Source: an alpha proteobacterium SCGC AAA240-E13 (lineage in GTDB: Bacteria > Pseudomonadota > Alphaproteobacteria > Pelagibacterales > Pelagibacteraceae). From it: a DNA stretch of 64,000 nucleotides. Made by a program: the position numbers and the translations under genes. The stretch lies in contig AZHR01000002.1 in NCBI GenBank assembly GCA_000504625.1, forward strand, positions 1 through 64,000, in the 5' to 3' direction. The notes under the pieces are model-generated. The model did no database searches. It was not told where the DNA came from and saw only the letters and a list, made by a program, of their open reading frames with translations. Shown here piece by piece: positions 45,195 to 52,258 of the stretch; the first letter of the stretch is position 1, and each line of letters opens with the position of its first letter.

Positions 45195-45663
45195 TACAGT
45201 CTAAATCAAACAGAAAACCTTTTATAATCAGTCCTACTTTCTAAGGGATATAGAATCACAAACAGGAATCCACGTCAAGGTTTTAGTGTAGCGAGTGTAG
45301 CAGAATTGAGTCTAGCTTTTCAGTTGAAAGATTTTAATGAGTCGAGAACAGGAATCCAATGCTCGCGACTATCGGGCCCGCCTCCCCTAATAGTGGTCCC
45401 AAAACGATTTACAAATTTGAAACTTTAAAGGGACCCGTAACCCCTATCTACACGTTAAGAACTTATTATTTACCTTTAGTTCTTTGATCTAGACGTAGAG
45501 ACTACTTATTTTGAAAAATATTTTTCAAAAATTTCAATACAAATCAAGAAAAAATTCCCATTGATTCACACACCTGAATCAACAAAAATTACGATGTAGC
45601 ATTAAAGCATTATGGGTTTTGCAATTTATAGTTTTATAGTTATAAATTCATACTAAAGAAAAT
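45195..45663. other. 469-bp non-coding stretch with a GC-rich, structured patch
   Basis: No gene found on either strand. Notable: two TGTAGC repeats at 45287-45304, two copies of AACAGGAATCCA (about 45260 and 45348), and the patch 45361-45400, which is much richer in G/C than its surroundings and holds the palindrome CGGGCCCG (45373-45380). A GTCCC...GGGAC dyad follows (about 45397-45439). It could be a decayed ncRNA or terminator region of an integrated element. The sulfotransferase promoter must be in the right part. Confidence 0.5.
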
Positions 45664-46698
45664 ATGAAACTTTTTATTCACTTAGGTTTTCATAGGACGG
45701 GGACTCACAATATAAGATGTCATTTGTGGGAAAAACATCCCCAGATTAATTATTTGGGCAAAAGACCAAGAGGTCCTGGTAAAAAACATTTAGAATTAAC
45801 AGAATTAATATCTAAGTTGAATAATGATGATTTTGATAAACGATACAACGAATTATTAAAAAAAACTGAAGAAATTAAACTAATCCCTAATAAAACCAAT
45901 TTAATATCGGACGAAATAATTTGGGCATATTCATTTCATTATCCTAACAATAACGATAATTATAGAACCTTATCAAGATTTGTATCCAGAACAAATTTAT
46001 TATTCACCAAAATAAACGTAGATGTAAATTTTTTTTATGTAATTAGAAATCAAGCGGATGTAATTAGATCTATTTACTCTCGTATAGCACCAGAATTAGG
46101 TAGATCTTTAACATATAATGGAGAAACTCTTATACAGTATATCAAAACTAATAGAGCAAACCAACCAATTATCGAAAGGTTTTTAAGTGGTTTCAAATAT
46201 TATGAAATACATAAAAATCTTTCCGATGCTGTAGGAAAAAATAAAATTTGTTTTTTTTTGTATGAAAAATTATGGTATGATAATAATAAAACTTTATGTG
46301 ATCTTTCAAATTATTTAAAAATAGATCCAAATATTTCAATAAAACTTTTAAAAGATAGAAAAGAAAATGTTTTTTTTGCATTTTTTGATGAAGAGCTTGA
46401 ATTTAATACAGCGTTGTCAGTAATTTTTTATAAATTAAAAAAAAATTTAAAAAACCGAAACATATTTTTTGAAAATTTTGCTAAAAAATTACTCCGTATG
46501 TTCGAATTAATGTTTATCGCTGTATTTAAATATAATTCTCAACACAAAAAAAATACGAAGAAAATTAAAGATGCGTTTAATAATCAATTAAATATAATTA
46601 CAGATAATAAAGCATTAATTAAAAAATATTATAAACATGATTGTTTGGCACTTAAAAAAGAACATGGATTAGATATCGATAAATATAACTATTTTTAA
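45664..46698 (+). CDS. Sulfotransferase-family protein
   Basis: A 344-aa protein of the P-loop sulfotransferase fold. The PAPS 5'-phosphosulfate loop is HLGFHRTGTHNI near the start, and the 3'-phosphate site is VIRNQADVIRSIYSR (about residues 120-134). C-terminal half is Lys/Asn-rich and unmatched. It may sulfate a surface glycan. It is an island cargo gene without leader, with base use like other surface-glycan genes. Confidence 0.75.
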   Translation: MKLFIHLGFHRTGTHNIRCHLWEKHPQINYLGKRPRGPGKKHLELTELISKLNNDDFDKRYNELLKKTEEIKLIPNKTNLISDEIIWAYSFHYPNNNDNYRTLSRFVSRTNLLFTKINVDVNFFYVIRNQADVIRSIYSRIAPELGRSLTYNGETLIQYIKTNRANQPIIERFLSGFKYYEIHKNLSDAVGKNKICFFLYEKLWYDNNKTLCDLSNYLKIDPNISIKLLKDRKENVFFAFFDEELEFNTALSVIFYKLKKNLKNRNIFFENFAKKLLRMFELMFIAVFKYNSQHKKNTKKIKDAFNNQLNIITDNKALIKKYYKHDCLALKKEHGLDIDKYNYF

Positions 46699-46804
46699 AT
46701 TATTTTTATACATACACAATTAATCTCAGTTACCAATGGTTTCAGAAACTTTCTAGCAGTAATGCCAAAAACACTAAGCACCCCGAAACCAGAGGCGGGA
46801 TATT

Positions 46805-46936
46805 TTACTTTTTAAGATTTTTATTTTTTGGAACTGTTGCGTCGGAATACGTTGCAAAACTTTTACAGACTAACGGGTGACCTTTTCGTCTTATAAGCAC
46901 TTGATATTTTTTGTAGTGCTTTCTTATACTAGCCAT
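46805..46936 (-). pseudogene. Tyrosine integrase N-terminal remnant
   Basis: A 43-codon minus-strand ORF, MASIRKHYKKYQVLIRRKG then HPLVCKSFATYSDAT, ending in unrelated VPKNKNLKK and a stop. This is the arm-binding (AP2-like) N-terminal domain of phage/island tyrosine recombinases, cut right after the SDA motif where an alpha-helix and the core-binding domain should follow. It begins 80 bp from the 3' end of the tRNA-Phe copy at 47016 and has the same orientation, the usual place of an integrase gene. Too short for standard gene callers. Confidence 0.75.
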
Positions 46937-46941
46937 ATTTC

Positions 46942-46987
46942 CTTTCTGAGTGCAGCGGATTTGTAGCGAAACACTCTTCTCAGAAAG
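46942..46987. promoter_or_regulatory. Dyad with paired TGTAGCGAA-type repeats beside the integrase remnant
   Basis: CTTTCTGAG (46942-46950) and CTCAGAAAG (46979-46987) form a perfect 9-bp dyad; GAGTG/CACTC lie inside. Between the arms are TGCAGCGGA (46951) and TGTAGCGAA (46962), 11 bases apart. The same pair with the same spacing is at 48188 and 48199. Candidate integrase arm sites or the int promoter/operator. Confidence 0.5.
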
Positions 46988-47015
46988 TAAGATGATAAAT
47001 TACCCGCGTATTATG

Positions 47016-47067
47016 TGGTGGCCAGGGACGGAATCGAACCGCCGACACAAGCCTTTTCAGGGCTCTG
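47016..47067 (-). repeat. 52-base tRNA-Phe 3' core, complete match
   Basis: Identical to 48244-48295, from the CCA end to the 5' side of the anticodon stem. Left of it is the integrase side; right of it the linker GCTCCTTGGACCA shared with 43821. It therefore looks like an attP-type or tandem junction rather than a broken tRNA gene. Confidence 0.9.
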
Positions 47068-47187
47068 GCTCCTTGGACCAGTCTACATTGCCCCTGTAAA
47101 ATCTAGCTCTTTAATTTCTGAACGTTAAGAAAAGCCTTCTGAGTGTGGCGATAGTGAGTCGAGAAATTCTGTAGTATGCTGGACTCA

Positions 47188-48159
47188 ATGAAAAAGCTTT
47201 TAGGGATCTTGGTTCTGGGTTTGTTGTGGTGCAATGTTAGTGTTGCTGGAGAAATGAATGTGTTTAAAAAAAAAATTAAGTTGCCTGAAGATGTGGCACA
47301 AGGATATGAAAATTCATGGAGGTTTTGCTGTGACTTTGACAAAAAAACACGTCTCACTCCAGATCATGCATTTAAAATAGTTAATAAATCTGACGGACAT
47401 CCAGTTAGATTAGGGGAACAATCCATACGTTTTGAAGTTAGGCGGGGGGATTGCGGCGTATCACCTGGAGGTTATGATGATTGTGCAATTAAAGACTCAA
47501 ACACTGGTATGACCTCTGAACGACATGAGTTGGGCATGGATAGAGATCTTACCAGTCTTAAAGGTGTGACTTGGCATACTTACTCTTTATTCTTACCTAA
47601 AGATTTTCCACGTTTTGGTTACAGCCATGTAACAATGGGACAGTTTCATTCTGACGGTGATGGAAGTCCAGCTTTTAATTGGAATATTAGTTCAAATGGA
47701 GGTTATGAAGTTCAAAGACGTACGGCGTGCAACTTGTCAAAAGGACAATATAAAAAGTTAGTAGGAAAGAAAAAACCTAAAGGTTGTTCGGATTCTTGGT
47801 CATCCAACAATCAACAAACGTTAATTCATCAAGAATATTTGCTTGGAAAATGGAACGATATCGTTTTCAATATTAAATGGTCTCTTAAGCAAGATGGTTA
47901 TTTAAAAATGTGGATTAATGGAAGGCTAGTCTATCATTATATAGGAAGCAATTTAACTCCAAGAGAAAAAGAAGGTTTTCAATTTGGAATTTACAGGGGA
48001 CCAAACAAACGGACTCCCAAAAAATCAACTCAAGTGGCTTATTATGATGAAATCCGTTATGCAAAAAAATCTTGCAAAAAATTAAATTTGGAAGATCTTG
48101 GATATTCTTGTTCTGATCTTGAAAGCCAAACAATATCTAGAATAGATAAAATAAAATGA
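47188..48159 (+). CDS. Secreted polysaccharide lyase-like protein
   Basis: A 323-aa exported protein. The signal peptide MKKLLGILVLGLLWCNVSVAG is followed by a jelly-roll domain like bacterial heparin-lyase-I/PF14099 polysaccharide lyases, with TSERHELG, VTMGQFHSDGDG, KWNDIVFNIKWS and AYYDEIRYA. Several Cys pairs suggest disulfides. The start at 47188 gives a proper signal peptide; an earlier ATG at 47176 is possible. Unusual for an osmotroph with small-molecule uptake. It is bracketed by leader copies at 47188 and 48156. Confidence 0.75.
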   Translation: MKKLLGILVLGLLWCNVSVAGEMNVFKKKIKLPEDVAQGYENSWRFCCDFDKKTRLTPDHAFKIVNKSDGHPVRLGEQSIRFEVRRGDCGVSPGGYDDCAIKDSNTGMTSERHELGMDRDLTSLKGVTWHTYSLFLPKDFPRFGYSHVTMGQFHSDGDGSPAFNWNISSNGGYEVQRRTACNLSKGQYKKLVGKKKPKGCSDSWSSNNQQTLIHQEYLLGKWNDIVFNIKWSLKQDGYLKMWINGRLVYHYIGSNLTPREKEGFQFGIYRGPNKRTPKKSTQVAYYDEIRYAKKSCKKLNLEDLGYSCSDLESQTISRIDKIK

Positions 48160-48203
48160 AAAAACTTTTAGGGATCTTGGTTCTGAGTGTAGCGAAATTG
48201 TAG
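48156..48203 (+). pseudogene. Orphan signal-peptide leader, copy D
   Basis: ATG overlapping the lyase stop, encoding MKKLLGILVLSVAKL then a stop. Its first 33 bases match the start of the lyase gene (47188-47220) with two mismatches. The reading ends within the TGTAGCGAA repeats. Remnant of a 5' gene end left after the lyase insertion, or a repeat used in that event. Confidence 0.7.
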
Positions 48204-48207
48204 CGAA

Positions 48208-48295
48208 GTCGGTTGTATCAAGTGTCTAAACGTCAGAAAAGTGTGGTGGCCAGGGACGGAATCGAACCGCCGACACAAGCCTTTTCAGGGCTCTG
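48208..48295. repeat. Right 88-bp island repeat at tRNA-Phe
   Basis: Matches 43733-43820 over 88 bases without gaps (five mismatches). It comprises 36 bases downstream of tRNA-Phe and the 52-base 3' part of the gene. It is preceded by the paired TGTAGCGAA sequences (48188, 48199). Confidence 0.9.
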
Positions 48296-48319
48296 CTCTA
48301 CCGACTGAGCTACCTGGCC
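48244..48319 (-). tRNA. tRNA-Phe (GAA)
   Basis: A complete 76-base cloverleaf with encoded CCA: acceptor GGCCAGG/CCTGGCC, anticodon loop CTGAAAA giving GAA, T loop TTCGATT. Five bases separate it from the infA stop upstream, so it is likely co-transcribed with infA. It is the target site of the island on its 3' side, and must be the functional copy since the other three are truncated or mismatched. Confidence 0.97.
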
Positions 48320-48324
48320 GTTAA

Positions 48325-48540
48325 CTAGTATCTAAAAATAATTCTTCCTTTAGTTAAATCATATGGAGTAACTTCAACCATTACTTCGTCCCCAGCTAAA
48401 ACTCGAATTCTATTTTTTCTTAACTTTCCAGCTGTATGTGCAAGAACCTCATGATTATTTTCAAGTTTCACTCTAAACATTGCATTGGGCAACAATTCTG
48501 TAACTTTGCCCTTAAATTCAAGTAAATCTTGTTTTGCCAA
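48325..48540 (-). CDS. infA: Translation initiation factor IF-1
   Basis: OB-fold factor of 71 aa that binds the ribosomal A site during initiation. It reads MAKQDLLEFKGKVTELLPNA and ends LTKGRIIFRY, near-universal IF-1 features. It directly precedes tRNA-Phe on the same strand. The 149 bp upstream has no other gene. Confidence 0.97.
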   Translation of the reverse strand: MAKQDLLEFKGKVTELLPNAMFRVKLENNHEVLAHTAGKLRKNRIRVLAGDEVMVEVTPYDLTKGRIIFRY

Positions 48541-48689
48541 TGTTTCAACCCTTTCAAAAAATTTAACACGTATAGATTTTGGATAATTTTAGAATCTTCA
48601 AAATCTGATGATGTTATAGCTAACAGAATAAGCGTTTCAATATATTTTTTTAAATATTTATATTTTTTAAGTTAAATAATCTTAATATT

Positions 48690-49136
48690 TTATAGTTTAT
48701 GTTTTGGAGAATATCTAACTTTCCAATAATAAACCTGGTCATCAAGCATTACATCTATTTCTTCAGATTTTAACAATATAATACTATTTCCTGAAAAGAC
48801 TAAATTAATATCACACGTATTGTCTTGGTTATAGTCGCATTTAATTGCTAATAATTCAAGATTCCTATCTTTCTGCTGCTGATTTATATTTTTTGATGAA
48901 ACACCATCTATAAAATTAAATTTTAACACACTTTTAATTCTTTTATAATTTCTAAATACACCCTTTTCAATATCTTCCCACATAAACCTACTTAACATCA
49001 TTATAAATATTTTATTTTCCTTTAAATATATTAAATCCTTAATTTTAATAATCGAGTCTTGACAATATGCTGAGATAGTTTTTAAATCATCAATATTTTT
49101 ACCAATAAGTTTTAATCTATTGATATCTTTTGTCAT
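48690..49136 (-). CDS. DUF2948 protein
   Basis: A 148-aa protein resembling DUF2948, an alphaproteobacterial family of unknown function: LKLIGKNIDDLKTISAYCQDSI at the start, then IMMLSRFMWED. No membrane segments. It overlaps murA by 4 bases, and murA-DUF2948 adjacency is usual in the class, so it may share a cell-envelope or housekeeping transcript. Confidence 0.8.
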   Translation of the reverse strand: MTKDINRLKLIGKNIDDLKTISAYCQDSIIKIKDLIYLKENKIFIMMLSRFMWEDIEKGVFRNYKRIKSVLKFNFIDGVSSKNINQQQKDRNLELLAIKCDYNQDNTCDINLVFSGNSIILLKSEEIDVMLDDQVYYWKVRYSPKHKL

Positions 49137-50392
49137 TTAATTCTATTTATTTGAGCTCCACAATTAGATAATTTTTTTTCTATATTTTCATAACCTCTAT
49201 CCAAATGATAAACTCTATTAATGACTGTCTTCGATTTGGATGTTAAAGCTGCCAAAACTAATGATACCGAAGCCCTGAGATCTGTTGCCATCAATTCAGC
49301 TCCGCTTAACTTTTTTTTACCCTGTATTATTGCCTGATTTCCTTTAATTTTTATCTTGGCACCCATCCTATTTAATTCTGGTATATGCATAAATCTATTT
49401 TCAAAAATACTTTCGGTTACTTTAGAAACTCCATTAGCCCTACACATTAAAACCATGATTTGCGCCTGAAGATCTGTGGGAAAACCTGGATAAGGAGAAG
49501 TTTTAAGACTTATTTTTTTAATATTATTTGAATTATAAACTATTAATTCTTTTTCTTTTAAAGTTATTGTTACACCCATTTTTTTCAAAATTAAAATTTC
49601 ATTTTTAATTATTTTGGGATTAATATTTTTTATTTTAATTCGGCCATTTGTTACGGCCGAAGCGATCATATATGTACCAGCCTCAATTCTATCAAACATC
49701 ACTTTGTAAATTAATGGTTTAAGATTTGTAACACCAATAATTTCAATTTTTCTATCTTTAAGCCATTTAATTTTACATCCCATTTTTATCAAAAATCTAC
49801 TCAAATCTTTTATCTCTGGTTCGCACGCACAATTATTTAATATAGTCTTACCTTTAGCAAGGCAAGCAGCTATCATAGTATTTTCTGTTGCGCCAACAGA
49901 AATTTTTGGAAAAGTAATTTTATTTCCAACTAATCCATCTTTAGCGAATGCATTGATATATCCATTTTTAATTTTAAAATTTACTCCCATTTTTTTAAGA
50001 GCTTCGAGATGAAGGTCTACGGGTCTTGAACCTATTGCACATCCTCCTGGTAAAGAAACTTTTACTTTATGATATCTTGCTAAAAGTGGTCCTAAAAATA
50101 TGATTCCCGCCCTCATGGTTTTAACTAATTTATAAGGTACAAAAGTACTTATTCTACCGTTGTTTAATATCTCGATTGTTTTTTTTTTCTTTATTAATTT
50201 GACTTTTGAACCTAAGAGCGAAAGCAACGCAATCATTGTCTCTACATCTTTAACCAAAGGAATATTATGAAGGATAACTTTTTTTTTACTAAGTATTGTA
50301 GCGGCTAATATTGGCAAAGTTGCATTTTTTGATCCGGAAATATTAATTGTACCGTTGAGCTTTTCTCCCCCAACAATTATCAATTTTTGCAT
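49133..50392 (-). CDS. murA: UDP-N-acetylglucosamine 1-carboxyvinyltransferase
   Basis: First committed step of peptidoglycan synthesis. The 419-aa EPSP-synthase-fold protein has GSKNATLPILAATIL at the start, the catalytic loop SLPGGCAIGSRPVDLHLEAL with the active-site Cys, and AGTYMIASAVTNG and TDLRASVSLVLAAL. The Cys suggests fosfomycin sensitivity. Near-normal length; overlaps the DUF2948 gene. Confidence 0.96.
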   Translation of the reverse strand: MQKLIIVGGEKLNGTINISGSKNATLPILAATILSKKKVILHNIPLVKDVETMIALLSLLGSKVKLIKKKKTIEILNNGRISTFVPYKLVKTMRAGIIFLGPLLARYHKVKVSLPGGCAIGSRPVDLHLEALKKMGVNFKIKNGYINAFAKDGLVGNKITFPKISVGATENTMIAACLAKGKTILNNCACEPEIKDLSRFLIKMGCKIKWLKDRKIEIIGVTNLKPLIYKVMFDRIEAGTYMIASAVTNGRIKIKNINPKIIKNEILILKKMGVTITLKEKELIVYNSNNIKKISLKTSPYPGFPTDLQAQIMVLMCRANGVSKVTESIFENRFMHIPELNRMGAKIKIKGNQAIIQGKKKLSGAELMATDLRASVSLVLAALTSKSKTVINRVYHLDRGYENIEKKLSNCGAQINRIK

Positions 50393-50395
50393 TAA

Positions 50396-50950
50396 TTAGA
50401 CTTTAGGAAGTGTGACTCCACTTTGTTTCATATACTTTCCGTTTCTATCTGAATATGTAATATTAGGTTTCTCATTACCCTTTAGAAAAATAAATTGTGC
50501 AACACCTTCATTAGCATATATTTTTGCTGGAAGTGGAGTGGTGTTAGAAAATTCTAATGTCACATTCCCTTCCCAACCTGGTTCTAAAGGTGTAACATTG
50601 ACAATTATTCCACATCTAGCGTAAGTAGATTTGCCCAAACAAATTACCATAACATCTTTTGGTATTTTAAAATATTCGATCGTACTCGCTAAAACAAAAG
50701 AATTAGGTGGAATAATACATTCTTCTCCACTTTTGGAAACAAAATTACTCTTCTTAAAATTTTTTGGATCAACTATTTCTGAATTTACATTTGTGAATAT
50801 TTTAAATTCATTTGAAACACGAGCATCATATCCAAAAGAAGAAAGACCATAAGAAATCTTTGTACCTCTAATTTGTTTATCTTCAAATGGACTTATTATT
50901 TCTTGCTTCCGTGCCATTTCCTTTATCCATTTATCAGACAAAACTGTCAT
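50396..50950 (-). CDS. dcd: dCTP deaminase
   Basis: Converts dCTP to dUTP for thymidylate synthesis. The 184-aa trimeric dUTPase-fold protein shows ISYGLSSFGYDARVSNEF, VICLGKSTYARCGIIVNVTPLEPGWEG (shown to the catalytic Glu; read in two parts) and the C-terminal GVTLPKV. Its length and C-terminus fit monofunctional Dcd. The start overlaps a tiny Lys-rich ORF (ATGA). Confidence 0.94.
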   Translation of the reverse strand: MTVLSDKWIKEMARKQEIISPFEDKQIRGTKISYGLSSFGYDARVSNEFKIFTNVNSEIVDPKNFKKSNFVSKSGEECIIPPNSFVLASTIEYFKIPKDVMVICLGKSTYARCGIIVNVTPLEPGWEGNVTLEFSNTTPLPAKIYANEGVAQFIFLKGNEKPNITYSDRNGKYMKQSGVTLPKV

Positions 50951-51054
50951 TTTTTCTTTTTATTATTGTATTTTTTTTGAAATTTTTTTCTTTTTTTAAT
51001 ATTTTTTATCAATAATTTTTCAAGTTTTTGAATATAGGCATCTTTTTTCTCCAT
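50947..51054 (-). CDS. Tiny Lys-rich ORF coupled to dcd
   Basis: A 35-codon ORF, MEKKDAYIQKLEKLLIKNI and then a poly-Lys-like tail KKRKKFQKKYNNKKKK. It ends in an ATGA overlap with the dcd start and begins 11 bases after the stop of the gene upstream. About half of the residues are Lys, so it may be a chance reading of A-rich DNA; the exact overlap is the only support for it as a gene. Confidence 0.35.
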   Translation of the reverse strand: MEKKDAYIQKLEKLLIKNIKKRKKFQKKYNNKKKK

Positions 51055-51065
51055 TACCTATAAGT

Positions 51066-51263
51066 CTATTTTTTATTATCTGGATTAGTTAAATCTTCTA
51101 GTGTAATGGGTTTTTGAATATCATGCATCACCGATTGATTTTCTAGTTCTACAACTGTATCTTTTCTTTTAGCTTTCTTTGCAGCTAAGCGTGCTTCTCT
51201 CTTGGCTTGTTTTAACACTGCTCTTTCCCCTCTTTTGGATTTATAATCGTAATGAATTCCCAT
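51066..51263 (-). CDS. Small basic hypothetical protein
   Basis: A 65-aa protein beginning MGIHYDYKSKRGERAVLKQ, followed by AKREARLAAKKAKRK and an acidic-to-neutral tail with ITLEDLTNPDNKK. Highly charged, probably helical, no membrane segment. I do not recognise the family; the regular Lys/Arg/Ala spacing suggests nucleic-acid or ribosome binding. First gene of the run to dcd-murA. Confidence 0.6.
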   Translation of the reverse strand: MGIHYDYKSKRGERAVLKQAKREARLAAKKAKRKDTVVELENQSVMHDIQKPITLEDLTNPDNKK

Positions 51264-51383
51264 AAAAATTTAACCATATTTTTTCATATGTTTACTTTGT
51301 TAAAAGTTGCTTTTCAAGTTACTATTCGATTATGGCAATTTTAGAGCCTTTACGATAGATTTTTATATTACCAACTAAGTAAA

Positions 51384-51459
51384 GCCCACATAGCTCAGTT
51401 GGCAGAGTACTTCCATGGTAAGGAAGAGGTCGCAAGTTCGATTCTTGCTGTGGGCACCA
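51384..51459 (+). tRNA. tRNA-Thr (GGT)
   Basis: A 76-base cloverleaf: acceptor GCCCACA/TGTGGGC, D stem GCTC, anticodon loop ATGGTAA between CTTCC and GGAAG giving GGT, T loop TTCGATT, discriminator A73 and encoded CCA. It lies alone on the plus strand between two minus-strand genes. Confidence 0.96.
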
Positions 51460-51508
51460 CTAAGTACTTTTTTTAATCATGTAATTTTGTGTTTGAAAAC
51501 ACAATAGA

Positions 51509-52201
51509 TTAGTCAAAAATTGAATATCTTATAATGCAATAGATTGCTATAAAAGCATCAAGAAGACCAATTTTTTTTCCTTCCTCATAAGTTCTTCCTC
51601 TATAAGAAATTCCTACTTCATAAAATTTACATTTTTGTTTTGCAAGTTTAATAGTAACTTCGGGTTCAAATCCAAATCTTTTTTCTTTAAGATTTAATTT
51701 TAAAATTTTTTCTGATTTGAATGCTTTAAAACCAACTTCCATATCTGTCAGATTTAAGTTTGAAAATATATTCGAAAGAAAAGTCAATGCATTATTGCCA
51801 ATCTTATGCCAAAAATATAGAACTCTATGCTCATCAGAACTAATAAACCTGGATCCATAAACTACATCAGCTCTTGATTTCAATATAGGATTTATGAGTT
51901 TTTTGTATTCATTAGGATCATACTCTAAATCTGAGTCTTGAATAATAACTATTTCATTTTTTACCTTTTTTAATGCAGTTTGAATTGCCGCACCCTTACC
52001 AAGATTTTTTTCATGTTTCATTAAGTTTATATTAGAAAATTTATTTGCTAACTTTTCAATTAATAAGCCTGATTTATCAGTAGAACCATCATCAACTATA
52101 AGTAAGTTATCATTTGTACTTAAATTTTTTATTGACTCGACAATTATCGACTCGATCGTTTTTTCTTCATTGTAGCAGGGTATAATTACATCTATATTCA
52201 T
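51509..52201 (-). CDS. Family 2 glycosyltransferase (dolichol-phosphate-mannose-synthase-like)
   Basis: A 230-aa GT-A enzyme. It starts MNIDVIIPCYNEEKTIESII, has LIVDDGSTDKSG, and the metal-binding QDSDLEYDPNEY, then GSRF and VGFKAF. This order matches GT2 polyprenyl-phosphate sugar transferases. With no C-terminal membrane domain it may charge a lipid carrier that the GT-C protein at 52681 uses; the pairing is inference from proximity. Confidence 0.87.
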   Translation of the reverse strand: MNIDVIIPCYNEEKTIESIIVESIKNLSTNDNLLIVDDGSTDKSGLLIEKLANKFSNINLMKHEKNLGKGAAIQTALKKVKNEIVIIQDSDLEYDPNEYKKLINPILKSRADVVYGSRFISSDEHRVLYFWHKIGNNALTFLSNIFSNLNLTDMEVGFKAFKSEKILKLNLKEKRFGFEPEVTIKLAKQKCKFYEVGISYRGRTYEEGKKIGLLDAFIAIYCIIRYSIFD

Positions 52202-52258
52202 ACTTATATTAGATTATTAAATATATTATGATAAAAATATATATTTAAATTTTCTTAA

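Larger units (their letters stand above)
46699..47187. other. 489-bp stretch: integrase remnant, att core and linker
   Basis: Between the sulfotransferase and lyase genes. It contains the integrase remnant (46805-46936), the dyad with arm-like repeats (46942-46987), the tRNA-Phe core (47016-47067) and a 120-bp linker to the lyase start. The linker resembles 43821-43929 over its first 55 or so bases and shares CTGAGTGTG. A TAGTAT at 47172-47177 is a possible -10 for the lyase. Bases 46699-46804 hold nothing recognisable. Confidence 0.6.
43733..48295. mobile_element. Degenerate tRNA-Phe-associated integrative island
   Basis: A 4.5-kb accessory block bounded by 88-bp direct repeats (43733-43820 and 48208-48295), which differ at five positions and include the 3' half of tRNA-Phe. 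Inside are two more tRNA-Phe copies (45119, 47016), an integrase N-terminal remnant, and cargo on the plus strand: GFA protein, YbaK-like deacylase, small membrane protein, sulfotransferase and polysaccharide lyase. No complete integrase, transposase or phage structural gene is present, so it is not autonomously mobile. Confidence 0.8.

Noticed and set aside
45255..45360. Two copies of AACAGGAATCCA as a possible CRISPR or tandem repeat
   Set aside because: Only two copies about 87 bp apart with no regular spacers and no cas genes in the window.
43733..48319. Treating the tRNA-Phe copies as ordinary multi-copy tRNA genes
   Set aside because: Three of the four lack a paired acceptor stem or the whole 5' half.
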